A DNA stretch of 64,000 nucleotides from Bacillota bacterium (GTDB lineage: Bacteria > Bacillota > Clostridia > Lachnospirales > Lachnospiraceae). Each line of letters starts with the position of its first letter. Positions within the stretch are counted from its first letter, which is position 1. The stretch spans positions 62,001-126,000 of the forward strand of contig JAFAFU010000084.1 of assembly GCA_023423335.1 (NCBI GenBank), given 5' to 3'. The notes beneath the pieces are model-generated. The model made no database searches, was not told where the DNA came from, and saw only the letters and a program-made list of their open reading frames with translations. This document shows positions 34,906 through 44,745 of this stretch, in pieces. The position numbers and the translations under genes are program-made.

Positions 34906-36150
34906 TTGGCCGGTTATGCTTATGTCGCCATCGACATATATGGAAAAGAGAAAAAGGGTAAGATGGAAGCACCGGACGAAGACCGTGTATTTCATACGCT
35001 GAAAGCGGAAGGGATGTTCCCGGTTGCAATTAAGCAGTTGGGAATTCTGCAGAGGGATATCAACATCCAGCTGTCCAACCCGGTAAAGCCCAGGGATTTA
35101 AGTGTGTTCACAAGACAGTTTGTAAGCATCCTCCACGCAGGGGTTCCGATTGTAGCAGCCCTGGACATGCTGGTGGAGCAGACAGATAATAAAACGCTTC
35201 GAAAAGCCGTCAATAATACCTTGATTATGGTTGAGAAGGGAGAACGGCTCGCAGATTCGATGCGAAACCAGGGAAAGATATTCCCGCCGATTCTGATCAA
35301 CATGGTGGAGGCCGGAGAAGCCTCCGGTAATCTGGAGACTGCCTTGGAAAGAATGGCAGTGCATTTTGAGAAGGAAGCCAAGTTAAAGGCCCTGATCAAA
35401 AAAGCGATGGTTTATCCGATGGCGCTTGGACTTATCTCTCTTGCCGTTGTGATATTAATGGTTGTCTTCGTTATTCCAAGCTTCATGAAGATGTTTGAGG
35501 ATATGGATATGAAGATGCCCGCCATAACGATGGGAATCATGGCTGTCAGTAAATTCATCACAACCAGGTGGTATATTCTGGTCGGAGGGATATTCGCTGT
35601 CGCGGCAGGGATAACCGCTTTTCGTAATACCTATAAGGGTGAGATCTTCTTTGCAAGGTTGGGATTGAAGATCCCTCTCATCGGCAAATTAAAGGTTAAG
35701 ACTGCCAGCGCCAGATTCAGCAGAACACTGAGTACCTTAATTGCCGCAGGTATTCCTCTGATGGAAGCGATCGATATCACGGCCAGAACGATGGATAACA
35801 TCATTATCAAGAAGATGCTGATGGATTCAAAGGAAGAGGTGGCCAGAGGAGTACCGTTATCCATACCGATCAAAGCAGCAGGGATCTTTCCGCCGATGGT
35901 TTACCATATGACCAAGATCGGAGAGGACACCGGTAATCTGGAGCAGATGCTGAACAAAATTGCCGATTATTACGATGAAGAGGTGGAAGTGGCAACCCAG
36001 GGCCTGACAGCAGCCCTCGAACCAATCATCATCATATTCCTGGCAGTGGTCATCGGAGGCCTGGTCATTGCAGTCCTTCAGCCGATGATGTCCATGTATG
36101 ATCAGCTGGATACCTCCTTAATGGGCAGTGATCCCGGAGCAGGTATATAA
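34906..36150 (+). CDS. pilC: type IV pilus platform protein PilC (GspF family)
   Basis: This 414-residue inner-membrane protein has two GspF repeats (about 75-200 and 275-400) and three hydrophobic segments near residues 170-195, 220-240 and 375-395. Motifs such as FTRQFVSILHAGVPI and GEASGNLETALERMA are typical. It connects the ATPases to the pilin. The start is TTG 34906, fixed by AAGGAGGG upstream; ATG 34879 lies before the site. Confidence 0.93.
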   Translation: MAGYAYVAIDIYGKEKKGKMEAPDEDRVFHTLKAEGMFPVAIKQLGILQRDINIQLSNPVKPRDLSVFTRQFVSILHAGVPIVAALDMLVEQTDNKTLRKAVNNTLIMVEKGERLADSMRNQGKIFPPILINMVEAGEASGNLETALERMAVHFEKEAKLKALIKKAMVYPMALGLISLAVVILMVVFVIPSFMKMFEDMDMKMPAITMGIMAVSKFITTRWYILVGGIFAVAAGITAFRNTYKGEIFFARLGLKIPLIGKLKVKTASARFSRTLSTLIAAGIPLMEAIDITARTMDNIIIKKMLMDSKEEVARGVPLSIPIKAAGIFPPMVYHMTKIGEDTGNLEQMLNKIADYYDEEVEVATQGLTAALEPIIIIFLAVVIGGLVIAVLQPMMSMYDQLDTSLMGSDPGAGI

Positions 36151-36270
36151 TAAGTAATATTCAGTTAGAAACTATAACCAAGGTCCTAAACGGGCATATG
36201 CTGCTAATCAACTTATCATAATAGCTCCGTTTTGAACATAAATCAAACAAATGAATAGGAGAGAAAGAGA

Positions 36271-36762
36271 ATGAAGAGTATCAAAGGAAACAACAAAGGT
36301 TTTTCACTGGTTGAGTTAATCGTGGTTATTGCCATCATGGGCATACTTGCGGTTACCTTAGCACCCAGACTGACACAGTATGTGGAGAAAGCAAGACAGG
36401 CAAGCGATGAAGAGAATATCAACCAAATCTTTAATGCAGCAAAGTTAGCTAATGTTGAGAAACCATTAGGGAATAGCAAATCGATTGACTTAGGCGCAGA
36501 CGAAGTTTTCACATTTACTCCTGCTAATGGCAAGTGGGTAATGGATACGGATGCTTTTGAAAGTGACCCTGAAGATTTACAGGCGGATGCTTTTATAGCT
36601 GCATTTAAGGTAATCAACGGCAATAGCTTTACATTAAAATCCGGGTCAGTAGGGGCTAATACAGAGATAACCATATCCACGGATACCACTGGATTACTTA
36701 CTGTTACATTGGATTATGATACAACAGTGACGACTGATACCCCTTACGTAGTAACTGAATAA
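36271..36762 (+). CDS. pilA: major prepilin, type IV pilin
   Basis: This 163-residue prepilin has a 10-residue leader ending in NNKG, cleavage before Phe11, and Glu15 at position +5 of the mature protein (FSLVELIVVIAIMGILAV). The hydrophobic helix that follows forms the pilus core and the membrane anchor. The C-terminal domain is acidic and has no cysteines. A strong hairpin directly after it may raise its transcript level relative to downstream genes, as expected for the major subunit. Confidence 0.92.
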   Translation: MKSIKGNNKGFSLVELIVVIAIMGILAVTLAPRLTQYVEKARQASDEENINQIFNAAKLANVEKPLGNSKSIDLGADEVFTFTPANGKWVMDTDAFESDPEDLQADAFIAAFKVINGNSFTLKSGSVGANTEITISTDTTGLLTVTLDYDTTVTTDTPYVVTE

Positions 36763-36777
36763 TAATTTTTATTACAC

Positions 36778-36808
36778 CCATCCAACAGGGCTTTGCCCTG
36801 TTGGATGG
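36778..36808 (+). terminator. hairpin after pilA (partial terminator)
   Basis: CCATCCAACAGGGC-TTT-GCCCTGTTGGATGG is a perfect 14-bp stem with a 3-base loop. There is no long T-run (tatatcc follows), so it is likely a leaky terminator or a 3' stabiliser of the pilin transcript. Confidence 0.75.
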
Positions 36809-36859
36809 TATATCCAAAATAAAATTAAGCTTTAAAAATATATAAGGCGGTACATTAGT

Positions 36860-37648
36860 ATGGGTGATTACATAATTTACGGAATTGTTTTTCTTTACGG
36901 TATTATAATTGGAAGCTTCTTGAATGTATGTATTTTACGAATCCCGGATCAGGACAGTGTGGTTACCGGAAGATCCCATTGCATGAATTGTAATTCTCGG
37001 CTAAAATGGTATGAACTAATACCGATATTTAGCTATATTTTTTTATTAGGGAGATGCAGAAGCTGCAAGTCCAGAATATCAATCCAATACCCAATAATTG
37101 AGGCACTGAACGGGATTTTATATGTGCTTGTTTTTTATCTTTTCGGATGGAAGGGAACCTATTCCATTCTGATGAATGTGATTTATTGTCTGGTTATTTC
37201 CGCATTGCTTGTACTTAGTGTGATTGATTTCAGAACGAACATTATACCGGTTGGTATTAATATATTTATCATGATTATGGGGCTGGCTGCAGCCCTGGTA
37301 GAATATTTCTGGTTTGGCAGGAGTACGGATATTATGCTGAACCATGGGATCGGCTTTTTTGCCGTTAGTGTATTCCTGTTGTTGATTTTTTACTCCACGA
37401 AGGGCAGAGGCGTCGGAGGCGGTGATATTAAGCTGATGGCCGGTGCGGGTCTGCTCCTGGGTTGGGATTTAATATTACTGGCATTTTTCATCGGATGTAT
37501 TCTGGCGGCTTTTATCCATCCGATCCGGATGAGGATTAATCATTTGAGCAGGGTATTGGCCTTCGGTCCGTATCTGGCCGTTGGAATTGTATTGGCGTTG
37601 TTTTTTGGAAAACAGTGGATTGACTGGTATTTAGAGTTTTTTATCTAG
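36860..37648 (+). CDS. pilD: prepilin peptidase (A24 family)
   Basis: This 262-residue polytopic membrane protein cleaves prepilin leaders and may methylate the new N-terminus. Two CxxC pairs (HCMNC and CRSC) form the zinc site of full-length PilD. The catalytic aspartates are in SVIDFRT and in the GGGDIK motif. About seven hydrophobic segments are present. It should process PilA and the four prepilin-like proteins downstream. Confidence 0.93.
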   Translation: MGDYIIYGIVFLYGIIIGSFLNVCILRIPDQDSVVTGRSHCMNCNSRLKWYELIPIFSYIFLLGRCRSCKSRISIQYPIIEALNGILYVLVFYLFGWKGTYSILMNVIYCLVISALLVLSVIDFRTNIIPVGINIFIMIMGLAAALVEYFWFGRSTDIMLNHGIGFFAVSVFLLLIFYSTKGRGVGGGDIKLMAGAGLLLGWDLILLAFFIGCILAAFIHPIRMRINHLSRVLAFGPYLAVGIVLALFFGKQWIDWYLEFFI

Positions 37649-37676
37649 TGGAAGGATACCATAGTGGGGGAACAGT

Positions 37677-39581
37677 ATGGCTAAGAAGGTATTAAGCATC
37701 GTGATCGGAACAGAATGTACGAAGGTATGTGAAGTTTCCTATAAGAAGAATTATAAGAATAAGGGCATCCGGGTGTATCGGAGTATTTCCTTTCCGACGC
37801 CGCCGAATACGATCGAGGATGGGTATATCAGGGATAAAGCCGCCTTTGGTGATGAGCTGAAGAATCAGTTGAAGACCGGTAAATTCAAGTCCGATAAAGT
37901 AATCTTTTCCGTGACCTCCAGTAAGATAGCAAACCGTGAAGTGATCCTGCCGCCGGTGAAGGAAAAGCGGATTATGGAGATCATTAAGACCGGCGCAGCA
38001 GAGTATTTTCCGATTGATATGAAGGAGTATATCCTGTCCTATCAGATTCTGGAGAAGAAGACCTCTGACCGCAAGGACAGAGCAAACAAGAGAAAGCAGG
38101 CCAAGAGGGACAGAAAGCAGGCGAAAAAGCTTGAGAAGCAGAATAAGAAAGCCTTAAAGAAGAAGAGTAAGACAGAGATAATCGCCGATAACATGGAACT
38201 GATGGAAGCAAGGCAGCGGGAGCAGGCTTTTGAAATAAATAATGAAGAGAATAAGAACGAGTACGGTACGGATAATGCAAAGAAAAGCATACGATTATCC
38301 GTATTTGCCGCACCCTCCACGCTGGTTAAGAATTATTACAGCTTTGCGAAACAGCTGCATCTGGATATCGTCGCGATCGATTATTCCGGCAACAGCAGCT
38401 ATCAGACGATTAAGAGACAGGTGAAAAGAGGCACGAATGTATATGTTCAGATGAACCAGAAGGATTCCCTGATCAGTATCCTCCGGGATGATGTATTAAT
38501 CCTTCAGAGAACCGTAAGCTATGGTTTATCGACCCTTATCGAAGCTGTTATGGATCAGGAATATTATCAGGCCGGGACCCCGGAGGAGGCTTTGACGCTT
38601 TTGACAAGTAAGAATCTGCTGTCCCCGGAACCGGAGAGTTCAGATCCGCTGAAGCTGGATTCCTCCTGGACGAGAGGGGAAGCCGCGGCTGCCAGCGAAT
38701 TTGTCAGCGTATTCTCTACCCAGGCCAGTCAGGGCAGGCAGAGGGAACAGGAGGCTGACCGGTATGTCCGGGATTCACTTCATTTCCTGGCGAACAGTAT
38801 CGCGAGAATGTTGGATTACTATAAATCCAGTCACAAGCAGATCGATATTGATACCATATACCTCACCGGCGCCGGCGTCCATATTCAGGGGATCGAGAAT
38901 TTCTTTACGACGGAGATCGGTATTACCCATAAGAATATGGAGAAACTGGCCACCTTCGGTTCGAAGAAGAAGGCGGCCGCTTACCGCAAGAATCCCAGTG
39001 ACTTCTTAACTTGTGTGGGTGCGGTGATCAAGCCGGTGGATTTTGTTCCGGTTGAATTTGCCTTAATGAAGCAGAAACGCAGTGCCATTATCGGTACGAT
39101 CATATTTATGACGGTTTGTCTGGCAGGCTCTGCCGGAACAATATATGTGGCTTTTTCCGATTACCGGGAGGTCAGAGTGGAACTGGAGGAGCTTACGGAC
39201 AAGCTGGATGCATTGCCAGAGCTGAGCGGTGCCCATGACCGGTATGAAACGGATAAGCAGGAGCTGGAGAATCTTCAGGAGCTGGAGAAGCTTACGAAAA
39301 GCAATACGGAGCATATCACCGAGGTAATTACCGAGTTGGAGAAGAAGCTTCCGAAGGGCACTGTAATCCACTCCATGGAATTTACCGATGCGGACGTAAG
39401 GATGGCTGTTACGGCCAGCGACAAAAATATCGGTCCGAATGCTCTGGTGGCAGCGACCTATAAACAGCTTAAGACGATAGAGTTTTTTAAAGATAATGTG
39501 GAGATATCGGGCATAACCGTGGAAGAACAGGATGGTATTTCTTTAGTAAGCTTTACTATTCTGTGTACCTATGCACAGTAG
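37677..39581 (+). CDS. pilM: PilM-PilN fusion protein
   Basis: This 634-residue protein has an actin-like PilM part (residues 1-460; LSIVIGTECTKVCEVSY, VFSVTSSKIANREVILP). A C-terminal part has one membrane segment near 468-490 (GTIIFMTVCLAGSAGTIYVAF), then a coiled coil and a small periplasmic-type domain as in PilN. These are separate genes in most pilus systems; here they are one chain. A highly basic insert (about 122-165, many KK/RK) in the PilM part is also unusual and may bind nucleic acid or lipid. The ORF is continuous, so the fusion is real in this sequence. Confidence 0.82.
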   Translation: MAKKVLSIVIGTECTKVCEVSYKKNYKNKGIRVYRSISFPTPPNTIEDGYIRDKAAFGDELKNQLKTGKFKSDKVIFSVTSSKIANREVILPPVKEKRIMEIIKTGAAEYFPIDMKEYILSYQILEKKTSDRKDRANKRKQAKRDRKQAKKLEKQNKKALKKKSKTEIIADNMELMEARQREQAFEINNEENKNEYGTDNAKKSIRLSVFAAPSTLVKNYYSFAKQLHLDIVAIDYSGNSSYQTIKRQVKRGTNVYVQMNQKDSLISILRDDVLILQRTVSYGLSTLIEAVMDQEYYQAGTPEEALTLLTSKNLLSPEPESSDPLKLDSSWTRGEAAAASEFVSVFSTQASQGRQREQEADRYVRDSLHFLANSIARMLDYYKSSHKQIDIDTIYLTGAGVHIQGIENFFTTEIGITHKNMEKLATFGSKKKAAAYRKNPSDFLTCVGAVIKPVDFVPVEFALMKQKRSAIIGTIIFMTVCLAGSAGTIYVAFSDYREVRVELEELTDKLDALPELSGAHDRYETDKQELENLQELEKLTKSNTEHITEVITELEKKLPKGTVIHSMEFTDADVRMAVTASDKNIGPNALVAATYKQLKTIEFFKDNVEISGITVEEQDGISLVSFTILCTYAQ

Positions 39582-39604
39582 CGGGCATCGGGAGGAACCG
39601 TAGT

Positions 39605-40351
39605 ATGAAAAAGAAAAAATTAACCGGAAAGCAGATCAAACTTATTATTAATATCATCAGCCTGGCTATCTTTATCTTTTCGTATTTTTATATCTATGAG
39701 AGATATATTGAGAAGAAGGAAGCTGCTCTTCTCAAAATCGAATCGGTAAAAGGGGAGATCAATGACAGGGAACAAATGCTTATGGAAGAGGATTCTATTC
39801 TTGCACAGATTGATGAGGTGAATGCCCAAAAGCAGTTAATTATTGACAGCTTTCCGGTCTATATCGAGCATGAAGATAATTTCATATTTGTTGAGCAGAT
39901 GGAAAAAGCGCTGAAGGTTAAAACCTCTTCCATTAATACCTCGGACAGCGCAATGTTTTATGAGACCATTTTACCGGTTCGGCCTGCGGAGGATGGAAAT
40001 GAGGGTGTCAGTGAAAGCGAAACGGCGCCGGACACTTTGGCCCAGGCGGAGAATTCGGATACCGCACTTTCAACCATGACCGCAACAGTCAATAAACTGA
40101 GCATGAGCTTTGTTACGGATTATAAGGGCTTTAAGGAGCTGGCGGATTATGTCGGCAGCTACCCGGACCACACGATCATCGAGAGTATCGCAGTCAGCGC
40201 CGACAGCAATACGGGAGTTTTAACAGGGAATATGGTGCTAAAACGATTTGCGTTAACCGGTTCCGGTAAAAAGTATGAGGCGCCTTCCATTGATGGCATT
40301 GATATCGGAATTGATAACATTTTCGGTGCCGGTAACGCCGGGCGGAAATAA
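39605..40351 (+). CDS. PilO-like pilus alignment protein
   Basis: This 248-residue protein has one membrane segment (about 9-30), a coiled coil (about 38-80) and a C-terminal domain, the layout of PilO. It directly follows the PilM-PilN fusion, as expected for PilMNO order. ATG 39605 is set by gggaggaaccgtag; the upstream in-frame ATG 39563 overlaps the previous gene. Sequence similarity to PilO is weak, so the call rests on layout and position. Confidence 0.7.
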   Translation: MKKKKLTGKQIKLIINIISLAIFIFSYFYIYERYIEKKEAALLKIESVKGEINDREQMLMEEDSILAQIDEVNAQKQLIIDSFPVYIEHEDNFIFVEQMEKALKVKTSSINTSDSAMFYETILPVRPAEDGNEGVSESETAPDTLAQAENSDTALSTMTATVNKLSMSFVTDYKGFKELADYVGSYPDHTIIESIAVSADSNTGVLTGNMVLKRFALTGSGKKYEAPSIDGIDIGIDNIFGAGNAGRK

Positions 40352-40440
40352 AATCCAAGCATATATTATTCCGGTAAAAACAGTACGATAAACAGAATAA
40401 AGCCTCGGGATTCCCTTGATACAGAAAGGAAGGGCAGACA

Positions 40441-41787
40441 ATGAAGCAGGATAAATGCCGGAATGCACCGAGACGGTTGGGGAATAAAGGCTTTTCCTTG
40501 ATTGAATTGATGATCAGTATCGCAGTTCTTGTTATCATTATGGTCCCTCTGATGAATAATTTCTTCCGGTCCATGCAGATGAATAAAAAGGCCGAGAAGC
40601 TGCAGGTGCAGAGTAACCTGGCGGCCAGTATCATGGAAGGGCTGAAAGCAACCGATATAGCGGAGATCATAAATCAGTTTAACGGAATTGAAGAGAATTT
40701 CACCTTGATTTCCGAGCCGGCAGAGGATGTACTGCGGCTGGAGTATAATGAACATATGGAGCTGGAGGAATCTACTTCGCACGACAAGCAGGCAACCTAC
40801 TATTTTGCAATTCATGGAATCAGGGTGGGTAGTTCTGCTTATGATGCATTTATTATGATAGATTCCAATGAATATAAAGATATAACGGGAACCATGAACA
40901 AATACCCGATGCCGGAGCCGATTAATCTGGATGAAAAGGCCAATGCGCTTGTTTTTTCCCATGGAAGCTCGGATGGAGCGGAATTAACCCCTTCCATGGA
41001 TACTCTGGCGCTTAACAGCTTTACCCTGTGGGGAACCGCCTACGCCCAGATGAAGCTGGAACAGACGGCAGAGTATCTGGCTTATCTGAACAGCTATAGC
41101 ATCTGGCAGGATGAATGCGAACAGGCGGCCATGAACGGGACAGCGCCTCCCCCCGAACCGGAAAGGCCCACCCTTGAGAGCTATGCCGTGACGCATCCGG
41201 AATATGGGGATTATTTCAAACCGGAGCTCATAGCAAAGCATATTACAAAAACGATGAGGCTTACGGTTAACGATAAAAGCGTTATTTATGATATTGAGTA
41301 TTTCTGTAACTGGCCGAAGGGGAACAGCCTGCAGGGAATAACGGAAAATAAGGTTCAAAGCAGCATCGTAGACCGTATCTCTGTGAAGAATTATCCCAAT
41401 CCGGTGCAGAATGTATACCTGTTCTACACCCCGTCCGCTTTTCAAAGCGATCATCCGGCGGATAAGGTATGCATCATAAATGAAGTATCCGCAAATCCGG
41501 TAAATCTGTTTGCGGCAAATCAGGGAGCCGGTGTGATCCCTTATCCGGTGAAGCTCCAGAGAAACGGGGACAATCTGTCGGCATATACGGATATTCCATC
41601 CTATATCTCTTATGTCGGTGAGTCCCAGGAACCGGGGCCGGGTACCGTAAATAACAATGTGGTAAAAACAAAGGAAGAAGACCGTATTTTTAATGTGGAA
41701 ATAAAAATATGCAAATATGAAGATGTCGCAGTGAAGGACAGATATCGTAAGATGGAATATACCTTGCAATCTACCATGGAAGAATAA
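40441..41787 (+). CDS. prepilin-like protein, large (448 aa)
   Basis: It has a prepilin leader of 17 residues ending NKG, cleavage before FSLIE (Glu at +5), and a hydrophobic helix (LMISIAVLVIIMVPLM). The remaining ~400 residues form a large extracellular domain unlike simple minor pilins. It resembles PilV/GspI-type minor pilins only at the N-terminus. It probably joins the pilus tip complex with the next three prepilin-like products. Ribosome-binding site aaaggaagggc. Confidence 0.8.
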   Translation: MKQDKCRNAPRRLGNKGFSLIELMISIAVLVIIMVPLMNNFFRSMQMNKKAEKLQVQSNLAASIMEGLKATDIAEIINQFNGIEENFTLISEPAEDVLRLEYNEHMELEESTSHDKQATYYFAIHGIRVGSSAYDAFIMIDSNEYKDITGTMNKYPMPEPINLDEKANALVFSHGSSDGAELTPSMDTLALNSFTLWGTAYAQMKLEQTAEYLAYLNSYSIWQDECEQAAMNGTAPPPEPERPTLESYAVTHPEYGDYFKPELIAKHITKTMRLTVNDKSVIYDIEYFCNWPKGNSLQGITENKVQSSIVDRISVKNYPNPVQNVYLFYTPSAFQSDHPADKVCIINEVSANPVNLFAANQGAGVIPYPVKLQRNGDNLSAYTDIPSYISYVGESQEPGPGTVNNNVVKTKEEDRIFNVEIKICKYEDVAVKDRYRKMEYTLQSTMEE

Positions 41788-41804
41788 GGAAGGAAACGGG
41801 CAGT

Positions 41805-44192
41805 ATGAGGAGGAACGATCGAAAGCTGAATAATCAAGGCTCCACACTGATTACAGTGATGATATGCATAGCCTTTATCGGTATCCTGGGATCCATGATG
41901 CTCTCTGTTACTATGACAAACCTTCAGATGAAGATCATAGAGAGCAAGTCAAAGGAGAATTTTTATTCCTGTGAGGTTGTTATGGAAGAAATCCGGACAG
42001 GGATTGAAGAGCTTGCCTCCAATCAGATTCAGACCGTATATGAGACACAGATTATAAAGAATTTTGCCGGCTATCTGAGTATTACCGACGAGGCAGCCAG
42101 GAATATATATATTAAAAAAATGGTAGGGGCAGGTATCATCCGGCAGATCGGTGTGACCGGCGGATTGTCCGATGAGCAGCTGACCTCAGGGGTTGCGGTT
42201 AAGGCACAGGGAGACGATATCTTTAACGGATACCTTTCCGTTCCTCCCGCAGATGTTATCCTGACCGTTACGATCGGAACAGGTGCTGCTGATACGCCGA
42301 TTTACAGCTTAACCGGGGACACGGTAGTGATTAAGGATATTAGTGTCAGAATGAGAATGACCAGGAATGATTACGAAACCTCCATTACCTCGGATATTGT
42401 AATAACTTTGCCGGACTTTACGTTTGACCACGGGACGGAAAGAACCGTTTATCGTATGGACCCGCCCTTTACCGATTATGCATTGGTAGCAGACGGCCGG
42501 ATCCGTTCCGATCATGCTTCGGGAGAGAACACGGTTAACGGAAATGCCTATGCGGGAACAGGGATAACGGTTGACGGACAAAATATGGGCAGTCATGCCC
42601 TGAAAATGAATAGTGCGGCGATAATAACCAGGGGTATGATTGAGGCAGAAGACAGCGGAAAGCTGATCATCCGGGGAGTAGGGTCCCGCCCCTCCGTAAT
42701 ATGGGCGGACAGCCTTATCACAAACAGGACGCCGGATGCTTCATCGGCAAATGCCACAACCCTGGATATCTACGGTATCTGCTTCATAAAGGATGACCTG
42801 ACCCTGGAAGGCAGCAATAGTCTGGTGAATATCACAGGAGCCTATGTAGGCTATACGGGGCTGCATACGGCCAAGGGAAGCTCGATTATTATTAACGGCT
42901 CCGGCTCCTCCCTGAATTTGTCCGGGCTGGACTCCCTTATCCTGGCAGGCAGAGCGAATGTATCGGTTATTGATGTATTGAGGGAATCCGATATTATGAC
43001 CGGGGAATCCGTTGCGATTAAGAGCAATCAGCGTGCATATCTGATTCCGGGCAGATTTATCTCGGATATCAACCACAATCCGATTACGGTCACGGATATT
43101 GAAGGTTACGATATTCCTCAGGTAGATTTCAGCACAATCGGTCCCTCTGATATTATGTATACGGATTATGTGGACCCCTCCCATCCCTTCAAGATCGCTT
43201 CCAAGCAGACGGTTACAGGGGATGCGGCTTCTCTTTTACGATATTACTATCTGGACTTTGCCAGCGGGAAGCAGGCGGATGCATTTCTTCAGGAGTATAT
43301 CAGCAAGAATCCGACGACCTTAAGTGTTATGGAGCCCTTCCGGCTTGGCACGGTTACCCTTCCGGACCGGCATACGAAAGAGGTCATAACAGCCGGCAAC
43401 CGGATGTCCTATGACGGCTTTACTGTCAGCTTGGAAGCCGGTATGAGCAACCTCTATCCCACAGATCCTGCCGCAGTAAACCCTGATATTGAGCTGGACG
43501 GCCATATCAGCGGACGGAAGCTGGAGAATGCGGTGTATACGGTTGATGCAGGGCTTCCGGCCTATGAAGTGGGTATGCTGGGCGGACTGTACTCTAAGAT
43601 AAGCCATCTGCTGTCTCTGGACAGCACAAGGGCATATCAGGAGGCGGATAAGACCGTGAAGTCGGTTGTGATTCCGGATGGGGTGGATTTTATCGGCAGC
43701 AGATATGCCGATGATCCGGACATAGGGTATTATTCCGGCAATAAGACTTTGAATTCCGCCGATATTGACCCTGACAGCGCATCCTTTGTAGTGGTAAACG
43801 GGGATGCTGTCCTGAACACCAATTTTAATGGTTTATTGGTGGCAAGCGGAAATATCGTAATCGGCAATAATGTTACGATCAACGGAATGGTGGTCTCAGT
43901 AGGCTCCGATGCTTCCGAAGCAGCAACCGGCGGAAATATCACAGTGGGAGATAATGTCACGGTCAATGGAAGATTGGTTGCGGTCGGAGATATAACATTG
44001 GGGATCGGAGATACCTTTAACGCAGCCAATCCGGAGGCTGTTACGGAAATTTTTGAGAAACACGGCGAAATACTGCGGAACTTATTCAAATATACGGCGA
44101 TGTCCATTAATTTTACTATAGAGGAACAGGCGGCGGAGAGTACGGTAAATTTATCAGCTATGATTTCCTATGAGAATTGGCGGAAGAATTAA
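41805..44192 (+). CDS. PilX-like prepilin protein with bactofilin-like repeats (795 aa)
   Basis: The leader ends NNQG and is followed by STLITVMICIAFIGIL; position +5 is Thr instead of Glu, a pattern seen in PilX/GspK-type initiators. The very long passenger (about 760 residues) includes beta-rich repeats of the polymer-forming type, seen near residues 660-735 (VVVNGDAVLNTNFNGLLVAS, GNIVIGNNVTINGMVVS, NITVGDNVTVNGRLVAVG). It is likely surface-exposed at the pilus tip or base. No known adhesin domain was recognised. Confidence 0.75.
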   Translation: MRRNDRKLNNQGSTLITVMICIAFIGILGSMMLSVTMTNLQMKIIESKSKENFYSCEVVMEEIRTGIEELASNQIQTVYETQIIKNFAGYLSITDEAARNIYIKKMVGAGIIRQIGVTGGLSDEQLTSGVAVKAQGDDIFNGYLSVPPADVILTVTIGTGAADTPIYSLTGDTVVIKDISVRMRMTRNDYETSITSDIVITLPDFTFDHGTERTVYRMDPPFTDYALVADGRIRSDHASGENTVNGNAYAGTGITVDGQNMGSHALKMNSAAIITRGMIEAEDSGKLIIRGVGSRPSVIWADSLITNRTPDASSANATTLDIYGICFIKDDLTLEGSNSLVNITGAYVGYTGLHTAKGSSIIINGSGSSLNLSGLDSLILAGRANVSVIDVLRESDIMTGESVAIKSNQRAYLIPGRFISDINHNPITVTDIEGYDIPQVDFSTIGPSDIMYTDYVDPSHPFKIASKQTVTGDAASLLRYYYLDFASGKQADAFLQEYISKNPTTLSVMEPFRLGTVTLPDRHTKEVITAGNRMSYDGFTVSLEAGMSNLYPTDPAAVNPDIELDGHISGRKLENAVYTVDAGLPAYEVGMLGGLYSKISHLLSLDSTRAYQEADKTVKSVVIPDGVDFIGSRYADDPDIGYYSGNKTLNSADIDPDSASFVVVNGDAVLNTNFNGLLVASGNIVIGNNVTINGMVVSVGSDASEAATGGNITVGDNVTVNGRLVAVGDITLGIGDTFNAANPEAVTEIFEKHGEILRNLFKYTAMSINFTIEEQAAESTVNLSAMISYENWRKN

Positions 44193-44220
44193 CGCTTCGG
44201 AAGGGTGGTTTTGGAAGCGG

Positions 44221-44730
44221 ATGCAAGATAATCAGGGTGTTACCTTAATCGAATTAATCATTGTTATGGCAATTATAGGAATATTGGCAGCAGGCTCCCT
44301 CTTCGGTGCGAATATACTTGGTTATGGAAGCGCCAGGAGTACGGTCGTAAGAATTAATACAATGTTGGATGCAGTCCAGATTGAAAATATGACGAAGAGT
44401 AAAACCTACTATCTGGTTATTTATCGGGATGGCAGGGATTATTATATCCAGGTGGAGGCAGGGACACAGGTAGTTACAAAGGAAAAGCTGAAGCTGGTCA
44501 GGGGAGAAATCGCCTATGAGACGCAGGAGGGGGATAATTATCTGGTAAGCGATGTTCCGGTTTCCGGGAGGAATATCAGCCCGAAGCTGGAGCTTTGCTT
44601 TAAGAAGGATACCGGAGGGGTATCCCCGAACAGAAATAATGAGAAAATCAGCCGGATTGACGTGTCTTCTGCCGGCAGCGACTATACGATAAAATTGGTA
44701 GGACTTACGGGAAAGCATTATATAGAATGA
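44221..44730 (+). CDS. minor prepilin, GspH/FimT-like
   Basis: This 169-residue protein has a 6-residue leader MQDNQG and mature start VTLIELIIVMAIIGILAAG (Glu at +5). ATG 44221 has only a weak ribosome-binding site (aagggtgg at 44201-44208); an upstream ATG at 44170 would overlap the previous gene by 23 bases and give a 23-residue leader. The soluble domain is small. It is a probable minor pilin of the tip complex. Confidence 0.8.
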   Translation: MQDNQGVTLIELIIVMAIIGILAAGSLFGANILGYGSARSTVVRINTMLDAVQIENMTKSKTYYLVIYRDGRDYYIQVEAGTQVVTKEKLKLVRGEIAYETQEGDNYLVSDVPVSGRNISPKLELCFKKDTGGVSPNRNNEKISRIDVSSAGSDYTIKLVGLTGKHYIE

Positions 44731-44745
44731 TGAGGTGGCTTAAGA

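Noticed and set aside
40984..41847. 287-codon minus-strand ORF in the prepilin-like gene
   Set aside because: It is antisense to a gene with a prepilin leader and has no ribosome-binding site or motif.
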